The position numbers and the translations under genes are program-made. Of a DNA stretch of 58,688 nucleotides, positions 1 through 7,994 are shown piece by piece. The notes beneath the pieces are model-generated. The model saw nothing but the letters and a program-made list of their open reading frames with translations. It had not been told where the DNA came from and did not search any database. The stretch spans positions 87,888 to 146,575 of the forward strand of contig PMTF01000020.1 in NCBI GenBank assembly GCA_003167415.1. Reading direction: 5' to 3'. The first letter of the stretch is position 1. Each line of letters begins with the position of its first letter. Origin of the DNA: Acidimicrobiaceae bacterium (GTDB taxonomy: Bacteria > Actinomycetota > Acidimicrobiia > Acidimicrobiales > RAAP-2).

Positions 1-1
1 C

Positions 2-358
2 GTCACCACGTTTTTCTACGGCTCGCTCTTCATTGGCTTCAACCACGGCCAGACTCCCGGCATGCGAGCGGTCTCGGTGCGATGCGTCGATGAAGACGGT
101 GTCTCAGAAATCACCTACCAACGAGCGCTGAAGCGGGCCGTGGCCTACGGCGTGCTGGTCGTCATCGGGAGCATCTATCACTTTCAGACCTATACCAACC
201 CCACGACGCTCCAACTGCACCACGAAGCTCATCACTTCCTGATTCTCTTCGCACTATCTCTCCCCCACTTCGTCGACCTCTTGTGGGTCGCCTGGGACAA
301 GAACAATCAGACACTGCACGACAAGTTCGCTCACACCGTCGTGATCAGGACCAAATAG
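2..358 (+). CDS. RDD family membrane protein, C-terminal part
   Basis: The reading frame is open from base 2, so the gene begins before the window. The visible 118 residues start in a membrane segment, followed by the RDD-type 'GQTPGM' turn and a 'VRCVDEDG' strand. Two more hydrophobic stretches follow, then a charged end containing 'DKNNQTLHDKFAHTVVI', which matches the usual 'R.TlhDklagT.VV' ending of RDD proteins. RDD proteins are small polytopic inner-membrane proteins of mostly unknown, probably transport-related, role. Family membership is well supported; specific function is not known. Confidence 0.8.
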   Translation, partial: VTTFFYGSLFIGFNHGQTPGMRAVSVRCVDEDGVSEITYQRALKRAVAYGVLVVIGSIYHFQTYTNPTTLQLHHEAHHFLILFALSLPHFVDLLWVAWDKNNQTLHDKFAHTVVIRTK

Positions 359-420
359 CGCCCATTCGAACGGTCGTTCCGATGGCTAAAGACGACGTTC
401 GAGGCATTTGACTTCGACGG

Positions 421-876
421 TCATTTCATTCTTTTGCTTGGTGGACGAACCATGACTCGCCCGTCGGGCGCGCCAAATCCAAACTTGGAATACAGGCCGT
501 GAGCGTCACTCGTCACAAGCATCCAGCGAAAGTCCCGCCCTGGTCCGTTGTCGATCATCGCGCCCAATAGTTGTGTGGAGAGACCCCTACCCCGGTGATT
601 GGACAGGACAAACATGTCGGCCAGATAGGCATCGCTCACTCCGTCAGAGATTGCGCGGGCAGCCCCCACCATGGCGCCGTCGGAGCGGTCGTAGGCGCCA
701 ACCACGCGCCAGGCTCCGCGCCACTGTCGTTCGACGACGTCGCGCGTGCGCCACCGATTCCAATACGCCTCCGTCGAGAGGAACTCCCAGACGACGTCGA
801 TATCGATGCGCGTGGGACTGTCATCAACCTCGTACGCCCAGGGACCACCCGTGTTCATACGGCTCAGCGAACCCAC
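421..876 (-). CDS. GNAT family N-acetyltransferase
   Basis: This 151-residue protein has the GNAT acetyl-CoA-binding core. A central strand 'YLADMFVLSNHRGRGLSTQLLGAMI' region carries the R/Q-x-x-G-x-G/A loop as HRGRGLS (about residues 94-100), and the typical C-terminal 'W.LvTsDAHGLYsKFGF' strand-helix follows. It probably transfers an acetyl group to an amine, but the substrate cannot be read from sequence. The listed start is GTG; an ATG seven codons downstream (858) is an equally good start, and neither has a clear ribosome site. It stands alone, without an obvious operon partner. Confidence 0.85.
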   Translation of the reverse strand: MGSLSRMNTGGPWAYEVDDSPTRIDIDVVWEFLSTEAYWNRWRTRDVVERQWRGAWRVVGAYDRSDGAMVGAARAISDGVSDAYLADMFVLSNHRGRGLSTQLLGAMIDNGPGRDFRWMLVTSDAHGLYSKFGFGAPDGRVMVRPPSKRMK

Positions 877-1005
877 GAGAACACGCGGCCGGGATCCTCA
901 ATCATCACGCAATGGTACGTGCGAGCCGTATGGCCACGAATCGAGTCAAACGGTGCAGCGAGCGACACTCCTTCGAGCCAGAATCTCTCGGCAAGAATTG
1001 TCGTC

Positions 1006-2184
1006 CTATCCGGCGTCCAAGGCGACCGTCCGCCACCGGATGCCGCCATCAGTGGTTCGTTCAAGGCGGCCGCCGGATTGTTCGTCACCCGGAAAACACA
1101 GGGCTAAGCCGTTTCCAGCGTTGTCGAAGATCAACCCGTTGATGCTGGAGTCGACCTTGGAACACGACAGCGCGCCCAATGTCGTGACCGATCGAGGAGA
1201 CGTGGCAACGCGCACCAGGGGTCCCGTCCCGCCGTAGTCGAGATACGCCAGGTTGGACGTGGCCGGGTCAAAGAACCCACCGGCCGTTCCAAAGAACTGT
1301 TCTTGGGGGATCGAAGACCACGTGGTGCCGGCGTCCTTCGAGAAAAAGAACGACATTTGCATTCCGGTCGGGCATTCGGCCCAGAGATTGACCGCTGATT
1401 CCGGTATCAATCCGCAGGAGTTCACACTGCCCAATGTTGGTGTGACAATTCTTTTGAATGACGTTCCGCCATCGCGTGAGATGAAGATCACCGCGGGACC
1501 GGGAGGTTGCTCGGAGATCCACACGTCGTTGCCGAATGCCGCCGGGACATAGGGAAATCCCCACACCAACTTCCCGGAGCGACCGATGGGCATCGTGGAA
1601 CTCGTCCACCGTTGAGCCTTCAACGACGAGCGAGCAATGCGGTAGTCATGACATGAAAGGCCGCTTCGCGAGCAGACACCGGTGATCGCGATTATTGACT
1701 TCTCCGTCGTCGTCAGACCAAGGGTCGTCACGTCTTTGCCCATCGTAACGCGATGCCAGGTACGGGCTCCATTCAATGTCGCGTAGAGAGCGGTCGGATC
1801 CGTAACGCCCACAATCGCGTAACCATCATTGACATTGGCAAAGTGCATACTGAGGAGCGTTCCCGAGAGAGTTCCTTGTGAAGCTCCGATGGGAGGTAGA
1901 TCAACCGACGTGAATGTTTCGGCCGAGACGGTAGTCCGGTAAAGACGCAGACACGAGGGCTGCGCGCAACCCGTGGTGGACAACACGTAGACGGCGTTGG
2001 ATGAACGAACTTGAGTGATCTCCAACGGCGTGACTGGTTTGTCGCTGGCACCCGCTTCGGGGACCAAAACGCCAAAAGTCAATGTCACAGATGCGCTCAG
2101 CAGGACCAGACAATTGGCCCGACGTAAGTACTTAGGTCGATGTGGACGTGATGAATACTTCACAGTTGAATACTCGCAGGTCAC
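1006..2184 (-). CDS. secreted Asp-box (BNR-like) repeat protein
   Basis: This 392-residue protein has an N-terminal signal or anchor segment (about residues 27-46, 'LVLLSASVTLTFGVLVPEAGAS'-like). The mature part contains several sialidase-type Asp-box motifs: SRDGGTSF, SKDAGTTW and TTDGGIRW. Such motifs mark beta-propeller folds (sialidase, Ycf48/HCF136-like, sortilin-like). Catalytic sialidase residues are not recognisable, so a binding or structural role is more likely than hydrolysis. Six or more cysteines suggest disulfides in an exported protein. The start is GTG. It stands alone between a GNAT gene and a membrane protein gene on the same strand. Confidence 0.7.
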   Translation of the reverse strand: MTCEYSTVKYSSRPHRPKYLRRANCLVLLSASVTLTFGVLVPEAGASDKPVTPLEITQVRSSNAVYVLSTTGCAQPSCLRLYRTTVSAETFTSVDLPPIGASQGTLSGTLLSMHFANVNDGYAIVGVTDPTALYATLNGARTWHRVTMGKDVTTLGLTTTEKSIIAITGVCSRSGLSCHDYRIARSSLKAQRWTSSTMPIGRSGKLVWGFPYVPAAFGNDVWISEQPPGPAVIFISRDGGTSFKRIVTPTLGSVNSCGLIPESAVNLWAECPTGMQMSFFFSKDAGTTWSSIPQEQFFGTAGGFFDPATSNLAYLDYGGTGPLVRVATSPRSVTTLGALSCSKVDSSINGLIFDNAGNGLALCFPGDEQSGGRLERTTDGGIRWRTVALDAG

Positions 2185-2353
2185 CTAAGCCGACGCCGCC
2201 GATGTCAGTGGCTTGACGTCATCGAAGCGTCAAGTTTCATTGGATATGTCCAAGGTCAATTATTCGGATCCCGGGTCAAGCTTGACGAAGGACACGAGTG
2301 CTTCGACAATGACGCCACGTGTCGTCACGACGGGCGATCACTCCCTTTGTATT

Positions 2354-2911
2354 TCAAGACAGTGTTGGCACTTCTCGCCACACTCGGTGCGCGAACCAGA
2401 GATAGGTGACGGCGGTGGCGACGAGCGCGACTGACGCGGCCGCGGCCAGCCATACACCGACGCCGATGGCTTGCCCCAACAAAGAGGGCTGAACCGCCGT
2501 CGGTAAGTTGCTCAGCCAATTTCTCCGTCCGAGCAGTAATTCGACAACTTCCATCGAACTCATGGCGGCCGTCGCCAGAGCCAGCACGAGTGCCACCCAA
2601 CCGGAGCGCGTTCGACCGTTTCGTAACTGCCTCGCCCAAACGATCGCGAGAACCCCGAGCACGACCGCGAAAATCCCGACCGGTCGCGTGACCAGGCCAC
2701 TGGAATGACTTACCTCGCGAACGAAGTAGGTGGGTGATCGACCGAGGCGATGAATGACGCGGGGATGATTCACCCACACCAGCGATGTCGAGGCGATGAG
2801 TACCCCGGCCGCGAAAGTCTGTACCCAGACCATGGTGCGACGGACACCGGCTCGTTCCTGAGCGGCCCGCGCCTGCATTTCGAGTTGCCGATCACTCGGT
2901 CTATTCGTCAT
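2354..2911 (-). CDS. four-helix integral membrane protein, unknown function
   Basis: This 185-residue protein starts at an ATG, has a charged N-terminus (about 25 residues), and then about four hydrophobic helices. The first is 'TFAAGVLIASTSLVWV'-like, the second 'VGIFAVVLGVLAIVWA', the third 'WVALVLALATAAMSS' and the last 'VWLAAAASVALVATAVTYLWFA'. No known domain is recognised. It is probably a plasma-membrane protein. The downstream 2185-2353 stretch and upstream 2912-3109 stretch hold nothing recognised. Confidence 0.6.
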   Translation of the reverse strand: MTNRPSDRQLEMQARAAQERAGVRRTMVWVQTFAAGVLIASTSLVWVNHPRVIHRLGRSPTYFVREVSHSSGLVTRPVGIFAVVLGVLAIVWARQLRNGRTRSGWVALVLALATAAMSSMEVVELLLGRRNWLSNLPTAVQPSLLGQAIGVGVWLAAAASVALVATAVTYLWFAHRVWREVPTLS

Positions 2912-3109
2912 TGCTGGTGATCCGATTCGGAGATTCTTTTCTTGCCATTTGGATAGTCTCCATCGCCGTCGATCTGTTTCGTTGCTAAACCTTGGACGCG
3001 ATTCTCAAAAACTGAGAAACCTAACAGAATTGGAAATCACCCCCCTGTCGCGCCGTGTCTCGAACGTCAGTGGCACAAAGAGGCGGTTCCTTCAAATCGA
3101 TCTGACAGC

Positions 3110-3883
3110 TCAGGCGATCAACGCCTTGAGTGGTTCGACGTATTCGGGGCCAGTGCGGAGGTAGGCACCACGAATCACGGTCCAGGCGCGGATCCGAAAC
3201 TCGTCAAGCCCAACCGCTACGAACGCTTGAATCCGGCGTTCCGTCTGCGCGACATCCTCCAAGTGATTGTCCATGGGATTCCAGAGAAACGCTGGGACGT
3301 CGTACTCGCGGTCTGAGAGGTAGGGCTTGGGATCAATCGCCACGTATCGCTCACCCGATCTCAAAATGTTGTGGTGATGAAAGTCGCCGTGCACCAACCA
3401 GTCGGCTCCGCCTCTGACTTCAGCGAACAACTCGCGGGCCAGCGGGACGAGCTCGCTGTGTCCACGTTCGGCTCGTTCGAGCCATCGCGACACCTCGGGC
3501 GAGACCGGTCGAAACGGCGTCGACGCGGGACGCCACAGTTTGCGTGCAAGGTCGACGGCAATCTCGGTGGCCTTGTTATCGGGGAGTCCCGACAGATCAT
3601 CGCCCGGCACGGCCCTTTCCACTAGCAATGCCCGGCCAGATCGACGCCACAGCCGTACCGCGCCGTCGCCGCTCCACAGTTCAAGGGCGTCGGCTTCGTG
3701 GAGCGCTTCGTCGTCGCCACCCCACGCCACTTTGATGACCGCGCCCTCGGTCGTCGGAGCGACGTAGGAGACATTGGAAAACTTAAAGGGCGACTCTAAC
3801 TCGACCCCCCAGACCTCGGCGCAGGAAACGGCGAGTCGCTTTTCGGCGGTGAGATCCACCATTGGCTCGAGTCGGTCATCCAT
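3110..3883 (-). CDS. aminoglycoside phosphotransferase, APH(6)/streptomycin kinase-like
   Basis: About 257 residues with a protein-kinase-like fold. The catalytic loop is clear as VHGDFHHHNIL (about residues 165-175), followed by the metal-binding 'AIDPKPYLSDREYDVP', the arrangement of the APH(6)/hydroxyurea kinase family (PF04655). The N-lobe shows a glycine-poor loop then 'AVIKVAWGGDDEALHEADAL', giving the ATP-binding lysine. Members phosphorylate streptomycin or unknown small molecules; many genomic copies do not confer resistance, so the substrate is open. A GTG directly precedes the chosen ATG. It stands alone. Confidence 0.85.
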   Translation of the reverse strand: MDDRLEPMVDLTAEKRLAVSCAEVWGVELESPFKFSNVSYVAPTTEGAVIKVAWGGDDEALHEADALELWSGDGAVRLWRRSGRALLVERAVPGDDLSGLPDNKATEIAVDLARKLWRPASTPFRPVSPEVSRWLERAERGHSELVPLARELFAEVRGGADWLVHGDFHHHNILRSGERYVAIDPKPYLSDREYDVPAFLWNPMDNHLEDVAQTERRIQAFVAVGLDEFRIRAWTVIRGAYLRTGPEYVEPLKALIA

Positions 3884-4009
3884 CACGCCAGCCTAAGAAC
3901 AAGGTCGGGGCGGAACCGACGTCATGTACCTCTATTGCCCGAAGGGCCAACTCTAGAACCGTGTTGAAATTTCGTCGTTCATCGTGTCCCGCTGCCATGC
4001 GTCACGCGA

Positions 4010-4435
4010 CTAAAAAACCTTGCGTTGCCGAAGGTACTCCTGGAGAGTCCTTTGATTGGCCACGCGGATCGGAACAATTTCCGGCAAGTCGTCAATGGAA
4101 TAAGCCCTCGCGGCTCCCTCGGGACCGTCATCGAAAAGATCTCCGCCCGTGACCGACGCCACGAATCCATGGGCACACATTGTTCCGGTGGGTGTTCCAT
4201 CTTGGATAAAGGTCATGAACTCTCTCGTGATTCTCACCTCGAGGCCCGTCTTCTCTCTGACGATTCGTACAGCCGCGTCGGGCGGTTCCTCCCCCGGCTG
4301 GCATGGATCACTCGGGAGGGAAGCGGGAGCTCGCTCGGGCCCACCGAGTGGATGTATCAAAACAATCTTGTCGTCGACTGTTTCGACGACCACGAGAGCG
4401 CCGTGATAGTCGAACCGCGTTTCATCATTGCCCAT
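4010..4435 (-). CDS. Nudix-like hydrolase with degenerate Nudix box
   Basis: This 141-residue protein has a Nudix-type layout: beta strands with 'ALVVVETVDDKIVLIHPLGGPE', then a box region 'PGEEPPDAAVRIVREKTGLEV', then 'FVASVTGGDLFDDGPEGAARAYSIDDLPE'. In the canonical box (GX5EX7REUXEEXGU) the REUXEE core binds metal. Here it reads R-I-V-R-E-K, so the first Glu and one of the paired Glu residues are missing. The fold assignment is good, but activity may be altered or lost. Starts at ATG. It lies directly downstream of a decayed small gene (4445-4603). Confidence 0.7.
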   Translation of the reverse strand: MGNDETRFDYHGALVVVETVDDKIVLIHPLGGPERAPASLPSDPCQPGEEPPDAAVRIVREKTGLEVRITREFMTFIQDGTPTGTMCAHGFVASVTGGDLFDDGPEGAARAYSIDDLPEIVPIRVANQRTLQEYLRQRKVF

Positions 4436-4444
4436 CGTCAGAAT

Positions 4445-4603
4445 CTAGATGAGCAGTGCGACGAATAACTCCGTCACAACCCGTCGATGACCCATGTCTC
4501 CGGTCTTCGCACCGCGCTCGAGGCCGGGCCAATCCGGAGCCTCGGCAGCAACTTTCTTATCCTCTGGTCCGACTTCCAAGGTCACGTTAAGTTCGCTAGC
4601 CAA
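4445..4603 (-). pseudogene. truncated, frameshifted small 'DWPGLxR' protein gene
   Basis: Reading from TTG 4603 gives 52 residues: 'TLEVGPEDKKVAAEAPDWPG' followed by 'LERGAKTGD'. This resembles the start of a conserved small actinobacterial protein I know only as the 'APDWPGLxRxGKT' family. After GAKTGD the expected repetitive helix 'AI..L.SY..RY' is lost from this frame, but a recognisable 'VIDGL*RSYS' continues in another frame with an in-frame stop. The gene therefore looks frameshifted and truncated. Family recognition is from memory and is moderate. Confidence 0.4.
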
Positions 4604-4683
4604 TTTGTACTCCTAGCCCGAGAGGCACGGACTTTCTGACATCGAAATACCCCATTTCCATACACTTCTTCGTTCAGGGAAAT

Positions 4684-4890
4684 TCATCGGCTCGGGATTG
4701 TGTAGCGCGCGAACAGGTGAAACCCAACGAAGACCCAAAGCGACATCAGGAATAGCCGTCCAGAGATCCGACGTGTCAGCAGCGACGCTGCTCGATTGAG
4801 TGTCGAAACGCGGGCGGGGCGGAGCCGACCCAGGATCTCGAAGAGTACACCTGCGACCAGTAGCGCCAGCCAGATCACGGTTGCGTTCAA
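4684..4890 (-). CDS. small membrane protein, DUF6186-like
   Basis: A 68-residue protein with two hydrophobic helices ('VIWLALLVAGVLFEILG' and 'LFLMSLWVFVGFHLFAR') joined by a basic loop rich in Arg. The 'W.FvGfHlFAR' ending resembles short actinobacterial DUF6186-type proteins. It begins at TTG immediately after the stop codon of 4892-5323, so the two are probably co-translated and may act together in the membrane. No function is known. Confidence 0.55.
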   Translation of the reverse strand: MNATVIWLALLVAGVLFEILGRLRPARVSTLNRAASLLTRRISGRLFLMSLWVFVGFHLFARYTIPSR

Positions 4891-4891
4891 T

Positions 4892-5323
4892 TTAAGAATC
4901 TCTCGCTTGAAAGAACTGGCGGAGGCGAATCAGAGGAATTGCTCCGACGAGCAACCAGGCCAAACACAGTAGGCATCGCTCCCAGCGAAATGCGAGAAGA
5001 TGATCAACCGTGGTGCTGAGTGTGGGAACGCTGGTCGAACGACCACCGAGGAGCAGTCCCGCGGCTTCGAGGAGCACTGCCGCAGTTAACACCGCAATCC
5101 AGGGCGCAACGGTGGAAAGAGACGCACCGGCGGCTCTGTGTTGATAGTACGCGCGAACATCCGAATGATCGAGTGACAAACCGCCCATCGCTGAATAAGC
5201 GACAGTGACTGCTACGCAAGGAATTGCTACTAGGACGTACGAAATGGTGCTGTAGGGTGCCGTGCCGGCCGCTACCCAGGCGTAGCCGGACAAGACCGCA
5301 ACGGCGACCACCGCACTCTTCAT
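4892..5323 (-). CDS. integral membrane protein, unknown function
   Basis: A 143-residue protein with about four hydrophobic helices: 'SAVVAVAVLSGYAWVAAG', 'ISYVLVAIPCVAVTVAYSAM', 'VAPWIAVLTAAVLLEAAGLLLGG' and 'CLLCLAWLLVGAIPLI'. No family is recognised. It starts at ATG and its stop codon abuts the start of the 68-residue membrane protein, which makes a two-gene operon. The helix before 'GGRSTSVPTLSTTVDHLLAFRWER' and the shape resemble small actinobacterial membrane proteins encoded next to DUF6186 genes. Confidence 0.55.
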   Translation of the reverse strand: MKSAVVAVAVLSGYAWVAAGTAPYSTISYVLVAIPCVAVTVAYSAMGGLSLDHSDVRAYYQHRAAGASLSTVAPWIAVLTAAVLLEAAGLLLGGRSTSVPTLSTTVDHLLAFRWERCLLCLAWLLVGAIPLIRLRQFFQARDS

Positions 5324-5396
5324 TCGGCCAGAATAACGATGGCTAACCGGCAGTCGAGATCAAAGGAGATTGTGGGCGAGTCGAAGAACCGAGCCC

Positions 5397-5750
5397 CTAC
5401 GTGGCGAATGCCTGCTTCATGCGCACCTTGATGAGCTTCTCAACGATCTCCTTCGGAAGGGGTTGGTCGATTGGGAAGCGCAGAGCACCGATTGATTTGC
5501 CGTAGGCAACCAGCTCCTCCTTGAGTTCTGGAAAAACGGCGCCACTGTGCGGCAGATAACTGAGATGATTCGTGAAGGCCGCAAAGCCGGCAATGACCTT
5601 CCCGCCGACGCGGAACGCCGGGACTTGATACGAGATTCCCTGCTCAGCCTCCGGGATCACCTCAAGGATCGTTTCGCGAAGCTTCTGCAGCGCGGTGCGC
5701 TTGGGCTCGTCGAGAGCATTGAGGTACACCGTGATCTCTTCGCTGGACAT
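5397..5750 (-). CDS. DUF1801 (YdhG-like) family protein
   Basis: About 117 residues from ATG 5750 ('MSSEEITVYLNALDEPKR'). The conserved DUF1801 features are present: 'LREtILEVIPEAEQGISYQVPAFRV' near the start, 'AAFTNHLSYLPHSGA' in the middle and 'GALRFPIDQPLPKEIVEKLIKVRM' at the end. This small cytosolic fold includes the Bacillus Fra (frataxin-like iron chaperone), but most members are of unknown role. An upstream ATG at 5798 would add 16 unconserved residues and is less likely. Confidence 0.85.
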   Translation of the reverse strand: MSSEEITVYLNALDEPKRTALQKLRETILEVIPEAEQGISYQVPAFRVGGKVIAGFAAFTNHLSYLPHSGAVFPELKEELVAYGKSIGALRFPIDQPLPKEIVEKLIKVRMKQAFAT

Positions 5751-5843
5751 ACCGCCATTATCAATCGATGGCGGTCTGCGGTCAAGCACATTGATCATCG
5801 CGTCTCACACGCCACCGCGAACGCGATAGGGCCACTGCCATAT

Positions 5844-6026
5844 TCAGTGTAATCTGTGCTCGAAGTCAGAATTCAGACCGGTCCGAGATTGTTTGCCGGC
5901 GAGGCTGCGCGATACCTGACGCGCCGCAAATCTGGCGCCGACGGCGAAGCGCTGCGCCGGTCCGAAACTCTTAGCGGCAGCCCCGACGAAATAGAGTCCC
6001 GGTACGGACGATTCGATCAGGAACAA
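5844..6026 (-). pseudogene. 3' fragment of an FAD-dependent monooxygenase-like gene
   Basis: About 60 residues that match only the last 45 residues of the intact flavoprotein at 9774-10967. Both carry E-S-x-V-P-G-L-Y-F-V-G, then A-A, then the identical run S-F-G-P-A-Q-R-F-A-V-G-A and F-A-A-R-x-V-x-R-x-L-A. There is no upstream dinucleotide-binding region; homology begins about at 6015, right against the 3' end of the Aat-like gene. It is a leftover of a duplicated or replaced flavoprotein gene, on the same strand as its intact relative 4 kb away. Confidence 0.75.
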
Positions 6027-6052
6027 CGAAATACAGTCACACGACGTGACAA

Positions 6053-6877
6053 CTACGCGGGATGCGATTCGAGATGGCGAACGGCCAGGTGACAGAACTC
6101 CTCACGCGATATCAGCGCGGCACCGAACCGGGCGTAGTTGTCGTGCAGCTGACCGGCGTCGATAGTCGACCACCGGCCTCCCTCCAAGAGCCGATCGACG
6201 GCAGCAGCGATCACCAAGGTTCCCGAGTTATTCTCCCTATGGAAGACGCTCATAATCCCGAGTGTCCCGCCGATCTCGAGGCCCCACAAACCGGCGACGA
6301 TCGCCCCCTCTCGATAGGCACCGATCGTCGCCACAAAACCGAGCTCGTACAACTGACGATATAGGTCGACGACATCGCCGGTTAGCCACCCGCTGCGGCC
6401 ATGACGACAGCCCTCGACGATCGAGTCGAAGTCGGTATCGAAGCGAATCTCTAGATCGCTGAGCCGCTGTAAGCGACGAATGCGCTTTGGCACCTCGGCA
6501 TTCGTCGCCGTGATGACCGCGCGGTTGGCGAAGGTCTGCCAGCGAAAGGGCATCTGGGGTGTGAGGGACTGACCAAAGAGCACTTGCCCCCTCAGGTAGT
6601 TTCCGACGACGTCCGCCGGTGTCGGCGGCACCGCTGACGCACTGAGGAGGGACACCCGAAGCGACCAGCGTCGTACGCGGTCGCCGCCCAGGACACCGAA
6701 CGTGCACGTCGTGAGAATCACCGCGAATGCGGCAACAGCTCTGACGCGGACGTAACACCATGCCGAACTTGCCCGTTTCACGACACTCGCAGATCGGCCG
6801 GGTTTGGGGGCTTCGATCTCGTCAGTGATCCCGGAACCGGCGGCCACCACGCCGCTCGAGGCCTCTGACGTTGACAT
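6053..6877 (-). CDS. divergent leucyl/phenylalanyl-tRNA-protein transferase (Aat) homologue
   Basis: This 274-residue protein starts at ATG 6877 behind a good GAGGAG site. After an unusual 60-residue N-terminal extension with a hydrophobic stretch (about 46-63), it follows the Aat fold: 'ADVVGNYLRGQVLF', 'FDTDFDSIVEGCRHGRSGWL', 'LYRQLYELGFVATI' and 'IDAGQLHDNYARFGAALISR'. True Aat enzymes move Leu or Phe from tRNA to N-terminal Arg/Lys for N-degron decay. Here the GESMF motif reads I-M-S-V-F, so its Glu is Met, and the I-D-C-Q motif reads I-D-A-G. Both changes hit residues needed in the E. coli enzyme. It may use another aminoacyl donor, such as the nearby carrier protein, or be inactive; that is inference. 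Confidence 0.75.
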   Translation of the reverse strand: MSTSEASSGVVAAGSGITDEIEAPKPGRSASVVKRASSAWCYVRVRAVAAFAVILTTCTFGVLGGDRVRRWSLRVSLLSASAVPPTPADVVGNYLRGQVLFGQSLTPQMPFRWQTFANRAVITATNAEVPKRIRRLQRLSDLEIRFDTDFDSIVEGCRHGRSGWLTGDVVDLYRQLYELGFVATIGAYREGAIVAGLWGLEIGGTLGIMSVFHRENNSGTLVIAAAVDRLLEGGRWSTIDAGQLHDNYARFGAALISREEFCHLAVRHLESHPA

Positions 6878-6901
6878 AGTGTCTCCTCACAGCGTTCGCG
6901 C

Positions 6902-7177
6902 TCACCCCGCACGATTGTAGGAGTTACGGAGGCGCACGGGAGCGCGTGGATCAGGATCAGCGCCGATCCGGAGATGCAATACAGCGTCACGACACAGGCG
7001 CCCGCCCAGCGGCCAAGCCACGAGCGGGTTCCATAGAACAGACCCGGGCAACCAAAAGCCCCACAGAACAGCGGAGTCACGCGCAAGGCGTGAATCAATT
7101 GGAACATCACGGCGAATAAGGGGTACCCAGGATTCTTTTGACTGATCCACTACTCGCCGCTTCGCAGATGCACTCAC
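6902..7177 (-). CDS. uncertain short ORF between ligase remnant and Aat-like gene
   Basis: A 91-codon frame beginning at GTG 7177, which overlaps the stop of the O-antigen-ligase-like remnant by four bases (GTGA). That would be translational coupling in an intact operon. The product is not recognised. An alternative frame over 6778-7110 contains a plausible membrane helix 'AGACVVTLYCISGSALILIH', so the original gene was perhaps a small membrane protein that is now frameshifted. Low confidence that anything functional is made. Confidence 0.25.
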   Translation of the reverse strand: MSASAKRRVVDQSKESWVPLIRRDVPIDSRLARDSAVLWGFWLPGSVLWNPLVAWPLGGRLCRDAVLHLRIGADPDPRAPVRLRNSYNRAG

Positions 7178-7568
7178 TGTTTGATCCCCGGCCCTCCGCC
7201 CACGCTGAGCCGGGCGCGAAGGGCAAAATACTGGGCGTTCGAAAGCAGCACGTGGCTGTAACTCAGGGCGACAATTGAAGCGCGGTAAGCGTAATCATCG
7301 GGCTCCATCATTCGCAGCGACCTGGAGAGCACGGCGACGCACATCGAGAGAAATGCACCTAAGGCGACGGCCGCTCCACCGAGCGAATTAGCATTTTGTG
7401 ACTCGCAAAGGTCCAGTCAGCGCTCCCGTCAGACCCTGAAGAGGCTGGTTCACCGGCCGGACTCCCGTAAGTGCGCCTGGGCGCAGATCCAATGTCCGCT
7501 GGTCGGGGCGGTCTCGCAGGTCTCGTTAACATTGTTCTGGTGATATCCCCACACTCTCGCCTCGGCAT
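7174..7568 (-). pseudogene. O-antigen ligase/polymerase-like gene remnant, frameshifted
   Basis: The frame ending at 7174 (open to an upstream stop at 7417) encodes 'NANSLGGAAVALGAFLSM' and a second helix 'RASIVALSYSHVLLSNAQYF', then a polar tail. This is the pattern of the C-terminus of O-antigen ligase-type membrane proteins, whose last conserved loop carries S-H-N. The matching 'DWTFASH' lies in the adjacent frame just upstream (frame 7359-7568). The two pieces join as A-S-H/N-A-N-S-L if a frameshift near 7385-7395 is assumed. The rest of the gene is missing. Confidence 0.4.
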
Positions 7569-7592
7569 GATCCAGCGGGCAGAAGTCAGTTC

Positions 7593-7994
7593 ATGAATCT
7601 TCTGGTGGGCATAGATATTCAGCCAATCGACGAAGTCGAGTCGTCCTTAAAAACTTTTGGGTCGCGCTATCGTCGCCTACTGTTCACCGACCGAGAGTTA
7701 GAGACCTGTGGCGATAACTCCACAACATCGTCACGCCTCGCCGCTCGATTCGCGGCCAAAGAAGCAGTCTTAAAGATTCTTGACATCCAAGATGTGGTGC
7801 CATCGTGGCGCTCCATTGAAGTTGGAGGCATCTCGGACTGTCGCCCCGAGATAATTCTTTATGACGTTGCCGCTGAACTCGCACGCCTACAGGGAATACG
7901 CGACGTCTTCGTCAGCCTTGCCCGCAGTGGCGACGCCGCCGTCGCCACGGTCGTAGCCTCGGCTTGGTCTCAGTCAGAGGGGGTATCGCCATGA
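7593..7994 (+). CDS. acpS: holo-[acyl-carrier-protein] synthase (AcpS type)
   Basis: This 133-residue protein is the size of AcpS. It has the Mg-binding 'VGIDIQPIDEVESSL' at the start, 'RLLFTDRELETC', the family signature 'LAARFAAKEAVLKIL' (about residues 49-63) and the 'W.SIEV' strand. It transfers 4'-phosphopantetheine from CoA to the serine of a carrier protein in the cytosol. Its stop overlaps the ATG of the carrier protein gene (ATGA), so the two are translationally coupled and it almost certainly activates that carrier. The usual 'SLSHD' strand reads 'VSLARSGDAAVATVVA'. It may be a dedicated rather than the housekeeping copy. Confidence 0.9.
   Translation: MNLLVGIDIQPIDEVESSLKTFGSRYRRLLFTDRELETCGDNSTTSSRLAARFAAKEAVLKILDIQDVVPSWRSIEVGGISDCRPEIILYDVAAELARLQGIRDVFVSLARSGDAAVATVVASAWSQSEGVSP

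Noticed and set aside
571-1237. Several overlapping rightward frames of 160-190 codons
   Set aside because: They lie opposite the GNAT and Asp-box genes, are rich in Arg and Pro, and have no domain; they are antisense shadows.
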